Of a stretch of 19,883 nucleotides of DNA, positions 1 to 7,452 are shown piece by piece. A program made the translations under genes and the position numbers. Every line of letters begins with the position of its first letter. Position 1 is the first letter of the stretch. The notes beneath the pieces were generated by a model that did no database searches, was not told where the DNA came from, and was given only the letters and a program-made list of their open reading frames with translations. Source of the DNA: Paracoccaceae bacterium (lineage in GTDB: Bacteria > Pseudomonadota > Alphaproteobacteria > Rhodobacterales > Rhodobacteraceae); contig WFQA01000188.1 in assembly GCA_015487255.1 (NCBI GenBank), forward strand, positions 1 through 19,883. The letters run 5' to 3'.

Positions 1-2
1 GA

Positions 3-107
3 AGGCTGAAGGGATACCGGCGCATCTTCTCAAGGTTCGAAAAACTCGACGTGATGTACCGCGCCTTTCTCAACTTCGCTCTCATCGTGGATATGATTAA
101 GTGTTAA
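3..107 (+). CDS. IS5-family transposase, C-terminal end (partial at window edge)
   Basis: The frame open from the window edge encodes about 34 residues with the pattern RLKGYRRIFSRFEKLD followed by a short hydrophobic tail, then TAA at 105-107. This matches the usual C-terminus of IS5-type DDE transposases, where an Arg-rich RR.F.RF.KLD segment is followed by a last hydrophobic helix. Only the tail is in view, so it cannot be said whether the element is intact. The stop lies 6 bp from the stop codon of the convergent heme O synthase gene, so the right end of the insertion sequence must lie almost on top of that gene's 3' end. The family call is made from the C-terminal motif alone. Confidence 0.7.
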   Translation, partial: RLKGYRRIFSRFEKLDVMYRAFLNFALIVDMIKC

Positions 108-113
108 CAGGCC

Positions 114-1064
114 CTAGAACAGCGCCAGCCATTCCAGTGTCGGCACGCCCAGATGATGCAGGGTTACCTCAGCCAGCAGGCCGACAAACAGGCCAAAGAG
201 ATAAAGCAATGATAGCTTGAAGAACTTTTTCTCGGCCTTGTAACCGTCTAGCTTGGCTACATCTTCCTTACGCCGCCACAGGGCAACTGCACCTTTGACA
301 AACAGAATGTTGAGCCAGATGGCAATGGCAAGATAGACAATCCCTCCAACGGAGCTGAAAGCCAGCGCCATCGAGGTTGGCACCAATAGCAATGTATAAA
401 CCAATATCTGCCGCCGTGTGGCCGGGCGGCCGTGGGTTACGGTCAGCATCGGCACCTTGGCGCGGCTATAGTCATCGTTCATAAACAGCGAAAGCGCCCA
501 GAAATGCGGTGGTGTCCACATAAACACCAGCCCAAACATTGCCACCGCTTCAAAGCTGACACCACCGGTTACCGCCATCCAGCCGATCACCGGCGGGAAG
601 GCACCCGAAGCACCGCCGATAACGATATTCCACGGGCTCGAGCGCTTGAGCCACATGGTGTAGATCACCACATAAAAGAAAATCGTAAAGCCGAGCATGG
701 CCGCTGCCGCCCAGTTGGTCGCCAGCCCGAGCAGGCCTACCGAAAGCAGGCTCAGCACCAGCCCGAAATTGCGCGCGGCAACAGGTGAAACCCGCCCCGC
801 AGGCACCGGCCGATTGGCGGTGCGGCGCATCAGGATATCAATATCCGCATCCCACCACATGTTCAGCGCGCCCGAGGCACCGCCGCCAACAGCGATCAGA
901 AAAATTGCGGCAAATGCATTAAACGGAGCAATACTGCCCGGCGCGGCCAGCAAGCCAATCGCAGCGGTGAATACCACCAAAGACATCACCCGTGGCTTAA
1001 GCAGGGCAAAATAATCGCCAACCCGTGAAGGGCGGATGTCGGTATTTACAGCGGTATCGGACAT
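114..1064 (-). CDS. ctaB: Protoheme IX farnesyltransferase (heme O synthase)
   Basis: This UbiA-type membrane prenyltransferase adds a farnesyl group to protoheme IX to make heme O, the precursor of heme A in aa3- and ba3-type oxidases. The 316-residue product has the family's normal length and about eight or nine hydrophobic segments. The first Asp-rich prenyl-diphosphate motif is visible as NMWWDADID near residues 68-76, followed by the conserved stretch RRTANRPVPAGRV; the YTMWLKRSSPWNIVIGG and WTPPHFWALS motifs come later. The start at 1064 has a GGGAG ribosome site upstream. It is the last gene of the oxidase block, 73 bp after the cupredoxin gene with a hairpin between them. An insertion sequence ends beside its stop codon, so the last few residues could be altered. 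No heme A synthase gene is in the window. Confidence 0.95.
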   Translation of the reverse strand: MSDTAVNTDIRPSRVGDYFALLKPRVMSLVVFTAAIGLLAAPGSIAPFNAFAAIFLIAVGGGASGALNMWWDADIDILMRRTANRPVPAGRVSPVAARNFGLVLSLLSVGLLGLATNWAAAAMLGFTIFFYVVIYTMWLKRSSPWNIVIGGASGAFPPVIGWMAVTGGVSFEAVAMFGLVFMWTPPHFWALSLFMNDDYSRAKVPMLTVTHGRPATRRQILVYTLLLVPTSMALAFSSVGGIVYLAIAIWLNILFVKGAVALWRRKEDVAKLDGYKAEKKFFKLSLLYLFGLFVGLLAEVTLHHLGVPTLEWLALF

Positions 1065-1089
1065 GGCTTCACTCCCAGTTTTTTAGTGG

Positions 1090-1116
1090 GGCGCGGCCAG
1101 TAATACCAGCCGCGCC
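1090..1116 (-). other. Hairpin between cupredoxin and ctaB genes
   Basis: A perfect 8-bp GC stem (GGCGCGGC at 1090-1097 with GCCGCGCC at 1109-1116) encloses an 11-base loop. It is not followed by a T-run on the minus strand, so it is a weak candidate for intrinsic termination. It could instead be a processing or attenuation point that lowers ctaB expression relative to the oxidase genes. Confidence 0.5.
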
Positions 1117-1137
1117 TGTTCTTTCAGGCAGGTGCGA

Positions 1138-1959
1138 TTACATCGACATCGCCATGCCCGGGGTGGACATCTGGCCCATCATGCCAAGCTGCATATGGTA
1201 AGGCAGCATACACATGAACATCCAGCTCCCGGCTTCCTGGATCTCGACAACCATGTCAAAATCGCCACCTGGCAGCATCAGGGCCTTTTCAAACAGGGCC
1301 TCGTGCTCCAGCAGGCTCCAGTCTGCCCGGGTAACCCGATAGTTGGCAGCCGCCATCAGCGGGCCGTTCATGAACATGAACTCATGCGGGATCTCGCCAT
1401 CATTGACGACGACAAATTTGATCCGCTCACCAACCTTGACCTCGATATTCATTTCTGAGAACCCCCATTCGGTCATGGTCAGCTCGATCACACGGTCATA
1501 TTCACCGCCATCAGTGATCAGCAGGCCACCTTCGCCCATCTCGGCACCACTGCTTGGAGACATATTCATGCCTTCAGCCATGGCTCCCTCACCTTCGGCT
1601 GCGGCCATGTCCATACCTTCGGCCATGGGTTCCTCACCTTCGGCTGTGGCCATGTCCATACCTTCGGCCATGGCTTCGCCCCCGGTGGCTGACATGTCCA
1701 TACCAGACATATCCCCCATCTCTTCAAGGGCCGCTTCAAGCACAACTTCGTCTTGCTCCGGCACCTGAAACACGCCAACATCTTCAGCGCTATGGTCATC
1801 TGGAAGGTTGCGGTTTTCAGGTATGAAACCATCTTCCCTAAACCCTTCCAAAAGGCTGACTTCAGGCGGGAGCTGGCGCAATGGGCCAACTCCGGCAGTG
1901 ACCAGATAGCCCACCACAACGGTGCCCACCAGCCCGATTATTCCAAAAGATTTCAACAT
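1138..1959 (-). CDS. Membrane-anchored cupredoxin with Met-rich repeat, oxidase-associated
   Basis: The 273-residue protein begins with a hydrophobic anchor or uncleaved signal (about residues 5-24), then an acidic linker. A Met-rich segment (about 81-145) holds repeated GMDM motifs. The C-terminal part (about 150-273) looks like a cupredoxin: it has H192 in IPHEF and then C250, H255 and M260, the His...Cys-x4-His-x4-Met order of a type 1 copper site. The tail adds more Met residues. Met-rich MDM segments bind Cu(I) in periplasmic copper proteins such as PcoA/CopA. The gene starts 11 bp after the subunit I stop with an AAGGAG ribosome site, so it is co-transcribed with the oxidase. I infer either an extra electron-carrying subunit or a copper donor for the CuA/CuB sites. 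I do not recognise a named family for the whole protein. Confidence 0.75.
   Translation of the reverse strand: MLKSFGIIGLVGTVVVGYLVTAGVGPLRQLPPEVSLLEGFREDGFIPENRNLPDDHSAEDVGVFQVPEQDEVVLEAALEEMGDMSGMDMSATGGEAMAEGMDMATAEGEEPMAEGMDMAAAEGEGAMAEGMNMSPSSGAEMGEGGLLITDGGEYDRVIELTMTEWGFSEMNIEVKVGERIKFVVVNDGEIPHEFMFMNGPLMAAANYRVTRADWSLLEHEALFEKALMLPGGDFDMVVEIQEAGSWMFMCMLPYHMQLGMMGQMSTPGMAMSM
1531..1704 (-). repeat. In-frame tandem repeat encoding GMDM Met-rich units
   Basis: Within the cupredoxin gene, residues 86-143 consist of four related units beginning GMDM or GMNM. The two central units are exactly 15 residues (45 bp) and are nearly identical at DNA level (about 1573-1662). The outer units are diverged or a codon shorter. 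Near identity of the central copies suggests recent slippage or recombination, so copy number may vary between strains. Confidence 0.8.
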
Positions 1960-1970
1960 ATCGGTTCTCC

Positions 1971-3551
1971 TTATTCTGCTGGTTGGGCAGCCGGGGCTGC
2001 TTTGAGGTCATGTACAACCGGCCATGGATCGCCGGTCACTTCTTTGCCATGCTTGGCGCTCCAGAACAGGTTCACCAGGAAGAACAGGAAGCCAAGGGCG
2101 ACCATGTATCCACCAATGGTGATGAACATCTGGGTTGTCGCCCAGCCGGAGATATCAAGATAATCGTATACCCAACGCGGGAAGTAGAGATAGCCCGCAA
2201 CCCCCATGCCGGTGATCTTGACAAACAAGCCCACCTGCCAGAGCCAGAAGTGCCAGTTGCCCAGCGTTTGATTATACATCCGCCCCGTGAAGTAGGGATA
2301 CAGGAAGTAAATCCCGGCAAAGGCCATTTGCCCCGCAAAGCCAAAGAACATCGCGTGGAAGTGAGCCGGTATCCAATAGGTATTGTGGATAAAGTCACTG
2401 TTCGGTGCGATTTGCGCATTAAGGAAGGCTGTCGCCCCGCCATACACGATAAAGGCAATCGAGAAGACCATAAACTTGAACGGAATCGCCCGCCTTGCGC
2501 TATCCGGTATTGGCCCCATGAACAATGAGGATATCCAGTTGAACACGTGCAACACCGAAGGGATGAACACAAGCATGGTCAATATCTGGATAAAGCGCTG
2601 GTAATCCCCCGCAACCGTATAAAGTGGCTGAAAGTGATGTGGACCAATCGGCAAAGCCCCGATCGACAGCAAAACAAAAGCCGCAACCCCGGACCAGTAG
2701 CTCCACATCGGGCGCCCCAGGAAGCGTGGCATGATCGTATAGATGATCGCAATTGCCGGCACAAATGGCAGGTAAACCGCCGGGTGGCCATAGGTCCAGA
2801 ACACATAGAGGAAGAACTTCACCGAACCACCGCGAGACGGATCAAAGAAAGCAACCGAGGTCCATTCGGCCCAATCGGAAAGCAAGCCAAAGCCAACAAA
2901 TCCCAGCGGGAAGGTCGAAACCATAAAGAGCAGGCCAATCGTGCCCGCAGCCCAAGCTATCAGCGGGGTATTTTTAAGCCCGCCCTTTGAAGCCAGCGCG
3001 TTGCGGAAAAGCACCGCACCCGCCAGAAACTCTGAAATTGCCACCAGCAGGATCGCCACATGGCCCATCCAGATCAATGGATTGCCGGTGCGGGTAGACA
3101 TCGGCGCATAAGCGGTCCAAGTGAAATCTGGCCGCCCGATGACCAGCAGCACCGCTGCCACAATCAACAGCCAATAGCTCCACTGCGCGGCACCTGCCCA
3201 GAGCAGCCGCTCTGTGCCCAGCACCTTTGGTATCATATAATAGCTGATCGACACCACCATCGGAATCAAAAAGCCAAACACCATCACCATGCCGTGCAGG
3301 GTCATCAGGGTCATATAAACCCTTGCGCCCATAATCTGCACATCCGGTATGGCCAGCTCGGTGCGGAATATGATGGCAAACATGCCACCAAGCGCCAACA
3401 TAATGAAGGCAGTGAAAATCCCCTTTAGCGCGATATACCGGTAATCATTCGAGAATAGTATCTGCTTGAGGGAAACCCCGCTCAACAGATCCTTTGGTTC
3501 CCAGTGGACCTTATTGCCCATTTTGGGATCGTCCATTTCCATCGTTGCCAT
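1971..3551 (-). CDS. Heme-copper oxidase subunit I, B (ba3-like) family by residue spacing
   Basis: This is the catalytic subunit of a terminal oxidase that reduces O2 at a heme-CuB centre in the cytoplasmic membrane. The 526-residue protein has about 12 membrane segments. Likely ligands are H86 (low-spin heme), H256 in GHPAVY with Y260 as the cross-linked Tyr, H305/H306 (CuB), and H397 and H399 in AHFHA (the two hemes). The A-family D-channel Glu of HPEVY is Ala here, and the A-family K-channel Lys position holds His335. Spacing matches the Thermus ba3 K-path with a constant offset of 23: Y260, Y271, T325 and S332 equal Y237, Y248, T302 and S309, while Y244 is Ile267 and T312 is His335. It shares one base with the subunit II stop (TAATG), which points to translational coupling. 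The oxidase identity is certain; the B-family placement is from recalled numbering. The protein after HFH looks A-like. Confidence 0.9.
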   Translation of the reverse strand: MATMEMDDPKMGNKVHWEPKDLLSGVSLKQILFSNDYRYIALKGIFTAFIMLALGGMFAIIFRTELAIPDVQIMGARVYMTLMTLHGMVMVFGFLIPMVVSISYYMIPKVLGTERLLWAGAAQWSYWLLIVAAVLLVIGRPDFTWTAYAPMSTRTGNPLIWMGHVAILLVAISEFLAGAVLFRNALASKGGLKNTPLIAWAAGTIGLLFMVSTFPLGFVGFGLLSDWAEWTSVAFFDPSRGGSVKFFLYVFWTYGHPAVYLPFVPAIAIIYTIMPRFLGRPMWSYWSGVAAFVLLSIGALPIGPHHFQPLYTVAGDYQRFIQILTMLVFIPSVLHVFNWISSLFMGPIPDSARRAIPFKFMVFSIAFIVYGGATAFLNAQIAPNSDFIHNTYWIPAHFHAMFFGFAGQMAFAGIYFLYPYFTGRMYNQTLGNWHFWLWQVGLFVKITGMGVAGYLYFPRWVYDYLDISGWATTQMFITIGGYMVALGFLFFLVNLFWSAKHGKEVTGDPWPVVHDLKAAPAAQPAE

Positions 3552-4165
3552 TAGCTGTTCTCCCCGTTATTTTCTTCACCGGCATCTACCACCAGCCACG
3601 CCTTCATTTGCGCATGGCCTATGCCGCAATAGTTCACACATTGAATGAGATATTGACCCGGCTCATCAGGTGCCCTGATCCACATCTCACGTTTTTCATC
3701 CGGGTCAATCTCAGCGGTAATTTGCGCCACCGGAATGTTAAACCCGTGGATCACATCATTGGACATGATCTTCAGCAGCACGGTTTCACCGGGTTTGACC
3801 ATCAGCGCATTACGGCTGATCTCTTCCTCTTCATTGATGAAGCCAAAGCCCCACTGGAAGGCAATAACCGTCACCACCTTGTCAAAGGCCTCTTCTCCGA
3901 GACCGTCATAATTGCCCGAAATCCTTCTCTCTTCGGCATTCAGATTGGCCTGATAGGCCGTATAGGTTTTGACTGAGGTCAGATCACCATACCAAGCCAA
4001 CCCGAGCATGATGCCTACAAACACGAACTCCACCGCGTAACTGGGTTTCCAGCGCGCTTTCATCAGCATGGCTGCCAGTAGCATAACCATGCCCAATATG
4101 GTGAAGGACGCGGTAATAGCCATCATAATCGCTTGTGGCCCCGATATCCCTAGAGCGTTTTCCAT
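3551..4165 (-). CDS. Heme-copper oxidase subunit II with CuA site
   Basis: This subunit takes electrons from a cytochrome c or cupredoxin into the CuA centre on the periplasmic side. The 204-residue product has one clear N-terminal membrane helix (about 13-36) and a second hydrophobic stretch (about 44-60), then a cupredoxin domain. All side-chain CuA ligands are visible: H140 in VIHGF, C176, C180, H184 and M187 in CVNYCGIGHAQM. The usual Glu between the two Cys residues, which binds copper through its backbone carbonyl, is Asn178. The aromatic electron-entry stretch FQWGF is at 103-107. It is shorter than A-family subunit II and carries no cytochrome c domain. The start lies inside the kinase gene's 3' end (16-bp overlap), with AGGAG and GAGG upstream. 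No subunit III gene is in the window. Confidence 0.92.
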   Translation of the reverse strand: MENALGISGPQAIMMAITASFTILGMVMLLAAMLMKARWKPSYAVEFVFVGIMLGLAWYGDLTSVKTYTAYQANLNAEERRISGNYDGLGEEAFDKVVTVIAFQWGFGFINEEEEISRNALMVKPGETVLLKIMSNDVIHGFNIPVAQITAEIDPDEKREMWIRAPDEPGQYLIQCVNYCGIGHAQMKAWLVVDAGEENNGENS

Positions 4166-5637
4166 TCTGTCTTCCTCTCTCCTAGTTTGCGGGGTATTGA
4201 CCCGTCTTGTCTTGGCTTTTCAACACCCGAAGCGGGTGCCTGGTCTTGCTGCACTTCTCTTGAAAGCGGCAGGCGCAGCTCAACACAAAGCCCGCCACTG
4301 GCGCGGTTTTTCAGGCGGATATCTCCGCCATGGCCGCGCAATATCGTGCGCGCAACCGAGAGCCCCAGCCCAGTGCCGCCGGTCTCGCGATTGCGCGATT
4401 CCTCCAGCCGCAAAAATGGACGGAACACATCTTCCTGCCGGTCATCGGGAATGCCCGGGCCGGTATCCCTGATCAGGATTTTGATCACTGATGGCTCAAA
4501 CACCATCGAAACATGGGCGGAATTACCGTATTTGACCGCATTATCCACCAGGTTGGACAGCGCCCGGCGCAAGGCAACCGGGCGGCAATCCACCAAGACC
4601 CAGCGCGGCACATCTTCCAGTTCCACATCAAAACCGGCATCGGCAATATCATCACACACCCGCGCCAGCAGCGAACCGATATCAACCGTGACACTCGGTT
4701 CCGAGGTGGCATCCTCGCGGATGAATGACAGCGTGGAGGCAACCATCTGCTGCATATCGTCCAGATCACGCAGCATTTTGCGGCGCAGCGGCTCGTCTTC
4801 CACAAACTCGGCCCGCAGCCGCAAACGGGTGATCGGGGTGCCAAGATCATGGGCGATGGCCCCGAGCATCTGGGTGCGGTCCTGCACAAAGCGCCGAATA
4901 CGGTTTTGCATCGTGTTAAAGGCATGGGCGGTGCGGCGCACCTCTTCGGGGCCGCGTTCATCAATCGCCGGGGCCTGCACATCGGTGCCCAAAATCTCAG
5001 CCGCCTCGGAAAGCTGTTTTAGCGGGGCGGTCATGCGCCGAACCAAAACGGCGGAAATGCCAATGACGGCGATCAGCATCACCGCCATGGAAAGCCCAAG
5101 CCGTGCCGAGAAAAAAGGTGGCGGGGCAAGCACGGTTGAAGCCATGTTCAACCACCTTCCCCCGCCGAGGTCTTGGGACACGAGAATAAGCTCATCAGGC
5201 AAGCCGCCGGCACTATTGGTGAAATAGCGGCGAACCTCGGAAAGATTATCGGGCATATTATTGGTGGAAACATGTGATATCCGGTAGTTTTGCAGTTGAG
5301 AGGCCGCCACATGCCGGGCCAGCTCCCGCTGCAAGGCCGCCTCACGCCAGCCAATGGCCGTGCTGGTCGCCACCAGCGGCTCATCCATCACCCTGACAAA
5401 CCGCTTATCGGTATTGGCCACGTTGACAGCATCACGCCAGGCATCTTCCTCCACCACACCGGCAAAGGCCCCCGCCGAGGCAACCCACTGGATGGCATGC
5501 TCACCCCCGGCTGACAAAAGCGCGGTTTCACGATCGGTGGCGTAAAATAGATTACTGACCAGATGGGTGACCGCCAGGCCAACCACCAGCAGCGCCATGG
5601 CCCGAAAGGCAATGGTATCAGGCAGCAGGTTTTTCAT
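4150..5637 (-). CDS. Sensor histidine kinase of the oxidase operon (EnvZ-like)
   Basis: This is a membrane histidine kinase that should phosphorylate the response regulator encoded just upstream. Counted from the ATG at 5637 it has 495 residues: an N-terminal membrane helix, a periplasmic domain of about 145 residues, a second helix, a HAMP linker, a HisKA domain with the H-box IAHDLGTPITRLR (H263), and a HATPase domain with N-box NLVDNAVKYG, G1 DTGPGIPD and G2 GGTGLGLSVA. An ATG 36 bp further upstream (5673) would also work but would deepen the overlap with the regulator gene from 20 to 56 bp. Its 3' end overlaps the subunit II start by 16 bp, so the kinase and oxidase are on one transcript. 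The periplasmic domain has no motif I recognise, so the signal (oxygen, redox or copper) is unknown. Confidence 0.88.
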   Translation of the reverse strand: MKNLLPDTIAFRAMALLVVGLAVTHLVSNLFYATDRETALLSAGGEHAIQWVASAGAFAGVVEEDAWRDAVNVANTDKRFVRVMDEPLVATSTAIGWREAALQRELARHVAASQLQNYRISHVSTNNMPDNLSEVRRYFTNSAGGLPDELILVSQDLGGGRWLNMASTVLAPPPFFSARLGLSMAVMLIAVIGISAVLVRRMTAPLKQLSEAAEILGTDVQAPAIDERGPEEVRRTAHAFNTMQNRIRRFVQDRTQMLGAIAHDLGTPITRLRLRAEFVEDEPLRRKMLRDLDDMQQMVASTLSFIREDATSEPSVTVDIGSLLARVCDDIADAGFDVELEDVPRWVLVDCRPVALRRALSNLVDNAVKYGNSAHVSMVFEPSVIKILIRDTGPGIPDDRQEDVFRPFLRLEESRNRETGGTGLGLSVARTILRGHGGDIRLKNRASGGLCVELRLPLSREVQQDQAPASGVEKPRQDGSIPRKLGERKTEWKTL

Positions 5638-6367
5638 TTGATGAAACCTCCGCTGCAAATCTGTATCCGCCACCGCGCACGGTCTGGATAAGAGTTGGGT
5701 TTTTGGGGTCGTCTTCTATTTTGCGGCGCAGGCGGCTGACCTGCATATCGATCTTGCGATCGAAAGGCAGCTCCACCTGCCCGCCGGCCAGATCAAGCAG
5801 TTGATCGCGCGAAAGCACAATCCCTGGGCGCTCAACAAAGGTGGTGAGCAGGTCAAATTCGGTGGCGCTGAGATCAACCAGCGTGCCGCTTTGCGAGGTG
5901 AGCTGGCGCAGGGCGATATCCAGCCGCCACGGGCCGAATTCCAGCACATGGCCAAAACTGTCGGTAGCGGAGGGCGGGGCCATGTTGGTACGCCGCAGCA
6001 CCGCCTTGACCCGGGCCAGCAACTCATGCGGGTTGAACGGCTTGGCGATATAATCATCCACGCCAACGTTAAACCCTTCAATCCGCTCGTTTTCCTCCCC
6101 CAGCACGGTGAGCATCACCACCGGCACTTTTGACGCATCCCGCAGCTCGACACAGATCGAAAGCCCGTCCTTGCCCGGCAGCATCCGATCCAGCACAACG
6201 AGGTCGATCTTCCATTTCCCCAGAATCGCCTGCATCTCTTCGCTATCGGCAGCAGTAGAGACCCGAAACCCCTGTTTGCTGAGAAAACGGTTCAGCAAAA
6301 CACGGATTTCCTGATCGTCATCAACGATCAAAAGGTGGGTCGAGGAGGGCTTGTCGTATGAATTCAT
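5618..6367 (-). CDS. OmpR/PhoB-family response regulator of the oxidase operon
   Basis: This is a DNA-binding response regulator paired with the adjacent kinase. Its receiver domain has the acidic pocket DDD near the N-terminus, the phospho-acceptor Asp in VLDRMLPG, the Thr/Ser switch region MLTVLG and the Lys in DYIAKPFNPHELLARVKAVLRR. A C-terminal winged-helix domain follows, ending in the typical RGGGYRF hairpin. From the ATG at 6367 the product is 249 residues. An in-frame ATG at 6391 adds eight residues; neither start has a good ribosome site, so the choice is uncertain. It is the first gene of the block, and a direct repeat typical of OmpR-class sites lies just upstream, which suggests self-regulation. 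The natural prediction is that it controls the oxidase genes in response to the kinase. Confidence 0.9.
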   Translation of the reverse strand: MNSYDKPSSTHLLIVDDDQEIRVLLNRFLSKQGFRVSTAADSEEMQAILGKWKIDLVVLDRMLPGKDGLSICVELRDASKVPVVMLTVLGEENERIEGFNVGVDDYIAKPFNPHELLARVKAVLRRTNMAPPSATDSFGHVLEFGPWRLDIALRQLTSQSGTLVDLSATEFDLLTTFVERPGIVLSRDQLLDLAGGQVELPFDRKIDMQVSRLRRKIEDDPKNPTLIQTVRGGGYRFAAEVSSNEKPAA

Positions 6368-6409
6368 GATGCTAGAATACCTATTCAACATTTGTGATGT
6401 AGTTAAATA

Positions 6410-6426
6410 TTGTAACGAATTGTAAC
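6410..6426 (-). promoter_or_regulatory. Direct-repeat operator, candidate response-regulator binding site
   Basis: TTGTAAC occurs twice with a 10-bp period (6410-6416 and 6420-6426); on the coding strand of the operon it reads GTTACAA-TTC-GTTACAA. OmpR/PhoB-class regulators bind head-to-tail on direct repeats spaced 10-11 bp, one helical turn. It lies about 43-59 bp upstream of the 6367 start. No clear -35/-10 pair could be fixed nearby. Confidence 0.55.
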
Positions 6427-6598
6427 TTCGATTGGAGGTTTCGGCTAGTGCCGGGGCTGTTATTTGAAAACGTGCAGTATTTGAGCGTGGTTTACTTCAT
6501 TTCCGCCCGTTTCCCCTTTAGCCGAATGCCCGGCCAAGAGATATAAACGCACACCTCAGGCAAGAGAAGCCCCAGCCGTTACAAAATCAGACGCCAGA

Positions 6599-7061
6599 GT
6601 GCCAGCCTACCCCGGGACCAATTCATACGCGCAGCAGACAATACCGACCCGCTTTGCTTTGGCGCTGAATGAAATGGAAGCGCTCAAGAAACAGGTCGAA
6701 GACGTCAATAGCCAACTTGAAAACATGCTGGATCGGATTGTTGAGGCGAACAGCGCCTCGGTGGTCAATGCATATGAATCACGGATAGAGAAGCTTGAGC
6801 GTGAAAAATTGGTTCTTCATGAAAGAATTGCGAAATCCGTTCCGCCGCAGGGACGGCTGGAGGAATGTATTGAACTCTCTCTGAAATTCCTTTCAAGTCC
6901 TTGGAATATTTGGAAAAATGGTGATTTTGCAATGCGTCAAACTGTGCTTAGATTGGCGTTTTCCGAGCCGCTGAAATGTAGTATGAAAGGGGTGTACGGA
7001 ACTCCAAATTTATTCTTTTCTTTCAGGTACTTAAAGGAGGTTTTGGAGCCAAAAAGCGAGA
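6599..7061 (+). pseudogene. Large serine recombinase, C-terminal remnant
   Basis: The frame encodes a coiled-coil-like stretch (EMEALKKQVEDVNSQLENML) followed by DRIVEANSASVVNAYESRIEKLEREK and then FLSSPWNIWKNGDFAMRQTVLRLAF. That order is the C-terminal part of large serine recombinases of mobile elements. The N-terminal resolvase domain with the catalytic Ser, the recombinase domain and the zinc ribbon are all absent. The frame is open from 6485, but the first 35 or so codons show no family resemblance, so the gene was cut near 6,640. Its reading frame runs through the tRNA-Thr gene (as an antisense reading) to a stop at 7277-7279; that tail is not protein-like. AT-richer composition than the neighbours also fits foreign origin. 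It is presumably non-functional. Confidence 0.75.
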
Positions 7062-7136
<75 letters not shown>

Positions 7137-7144
7137 AATGCGGT

Positions 7145-7174
7145 CTTCTAGCCAAAAACATCTGTCAGGCACAA
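7145..7174 (-). promoter_or_regulatory. Possible promoter of tRNA-Thr
   Basis: On the minus strand TTGTGC (7174-7169) and TAGAAG (7150-7145) are separated by 18 bases, with the last base of the -10 nine bases before the tRNA 5' end. The match to the sigma-70 consensus is modest, but the position suits a tRNA promoter. Confidence 0.3.
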
Positions 7175-7275
7175 GCGGATTCTTGCAGCTTTTGGGCGGG
7201 ATTTCGAAATTTCCTTGATAAAGCGGGCTTTGGCAATCTGGACCCGCCCCCCTTCCATGCTGTAGAGAGGCACTC

Positions 7276-7452
7276 ATGAGCAAAACGCCACAGGAAAAAC
7301 CAAGCCCGAAACAAGCCCGCGAGCAGCGGCTCAGGGCACAGTTGCGGGCCAATTTGCAGCGGCGCAAAGGCCAAGCAAGGGTGCGCAAGGCAGCCGAGCC
7401 GGAAGAAACCGGAAATAACAGCAAAAATAGCGGGGCAAACAGGCATGGATAA
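7276..7452 (+). CDS. Small basic hypothetical protein upstream of murA
   Basis: An ATG at 7276 opens a 58-codon frame ending TAA at 7450-7452. The protein begins MSKTPQEKPSPKQAREQRL and is rich in Arg, Lys and Gln, with a helix-forming stretch QRLRAQLRANLQRRKGQARVRKAA and a polar tail (EETGNNSKNSGANRHG). GAGAGG eight bases before the ATG can serve as ribosome site. The stop overlaps the murA start by 8 bp, so the two are probably translationally coupled. From memory, short basic proteins in this position are common in Rhodobacterales. No cysteines, membrane segment or known motif are present, and the function is unknown. The Arg-rich helix could bind RNA or an acidic partner. Confidence 0.7.
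   Translation: MSKTPQEKPSPKQAREQRLRAQLRANLQRRKGQARVRKAAEPEETGNNSKNSGANRHG

Noticed and set aside
1561..1710. Possible CRISPR-like array because of spaced repeats
   Set aside because: Units are adjacent, in frame and multiples of 3 bp within a coding sequence; no spacers or cas genes.
1343..1768. Plus-strand frame with Ser/Pro repeats opposite the cupredoxin gene
   Set aside because: Its repeats only mirror the GMDM-coding repeat on the minus strand, which belongs to a coherent copper protein.
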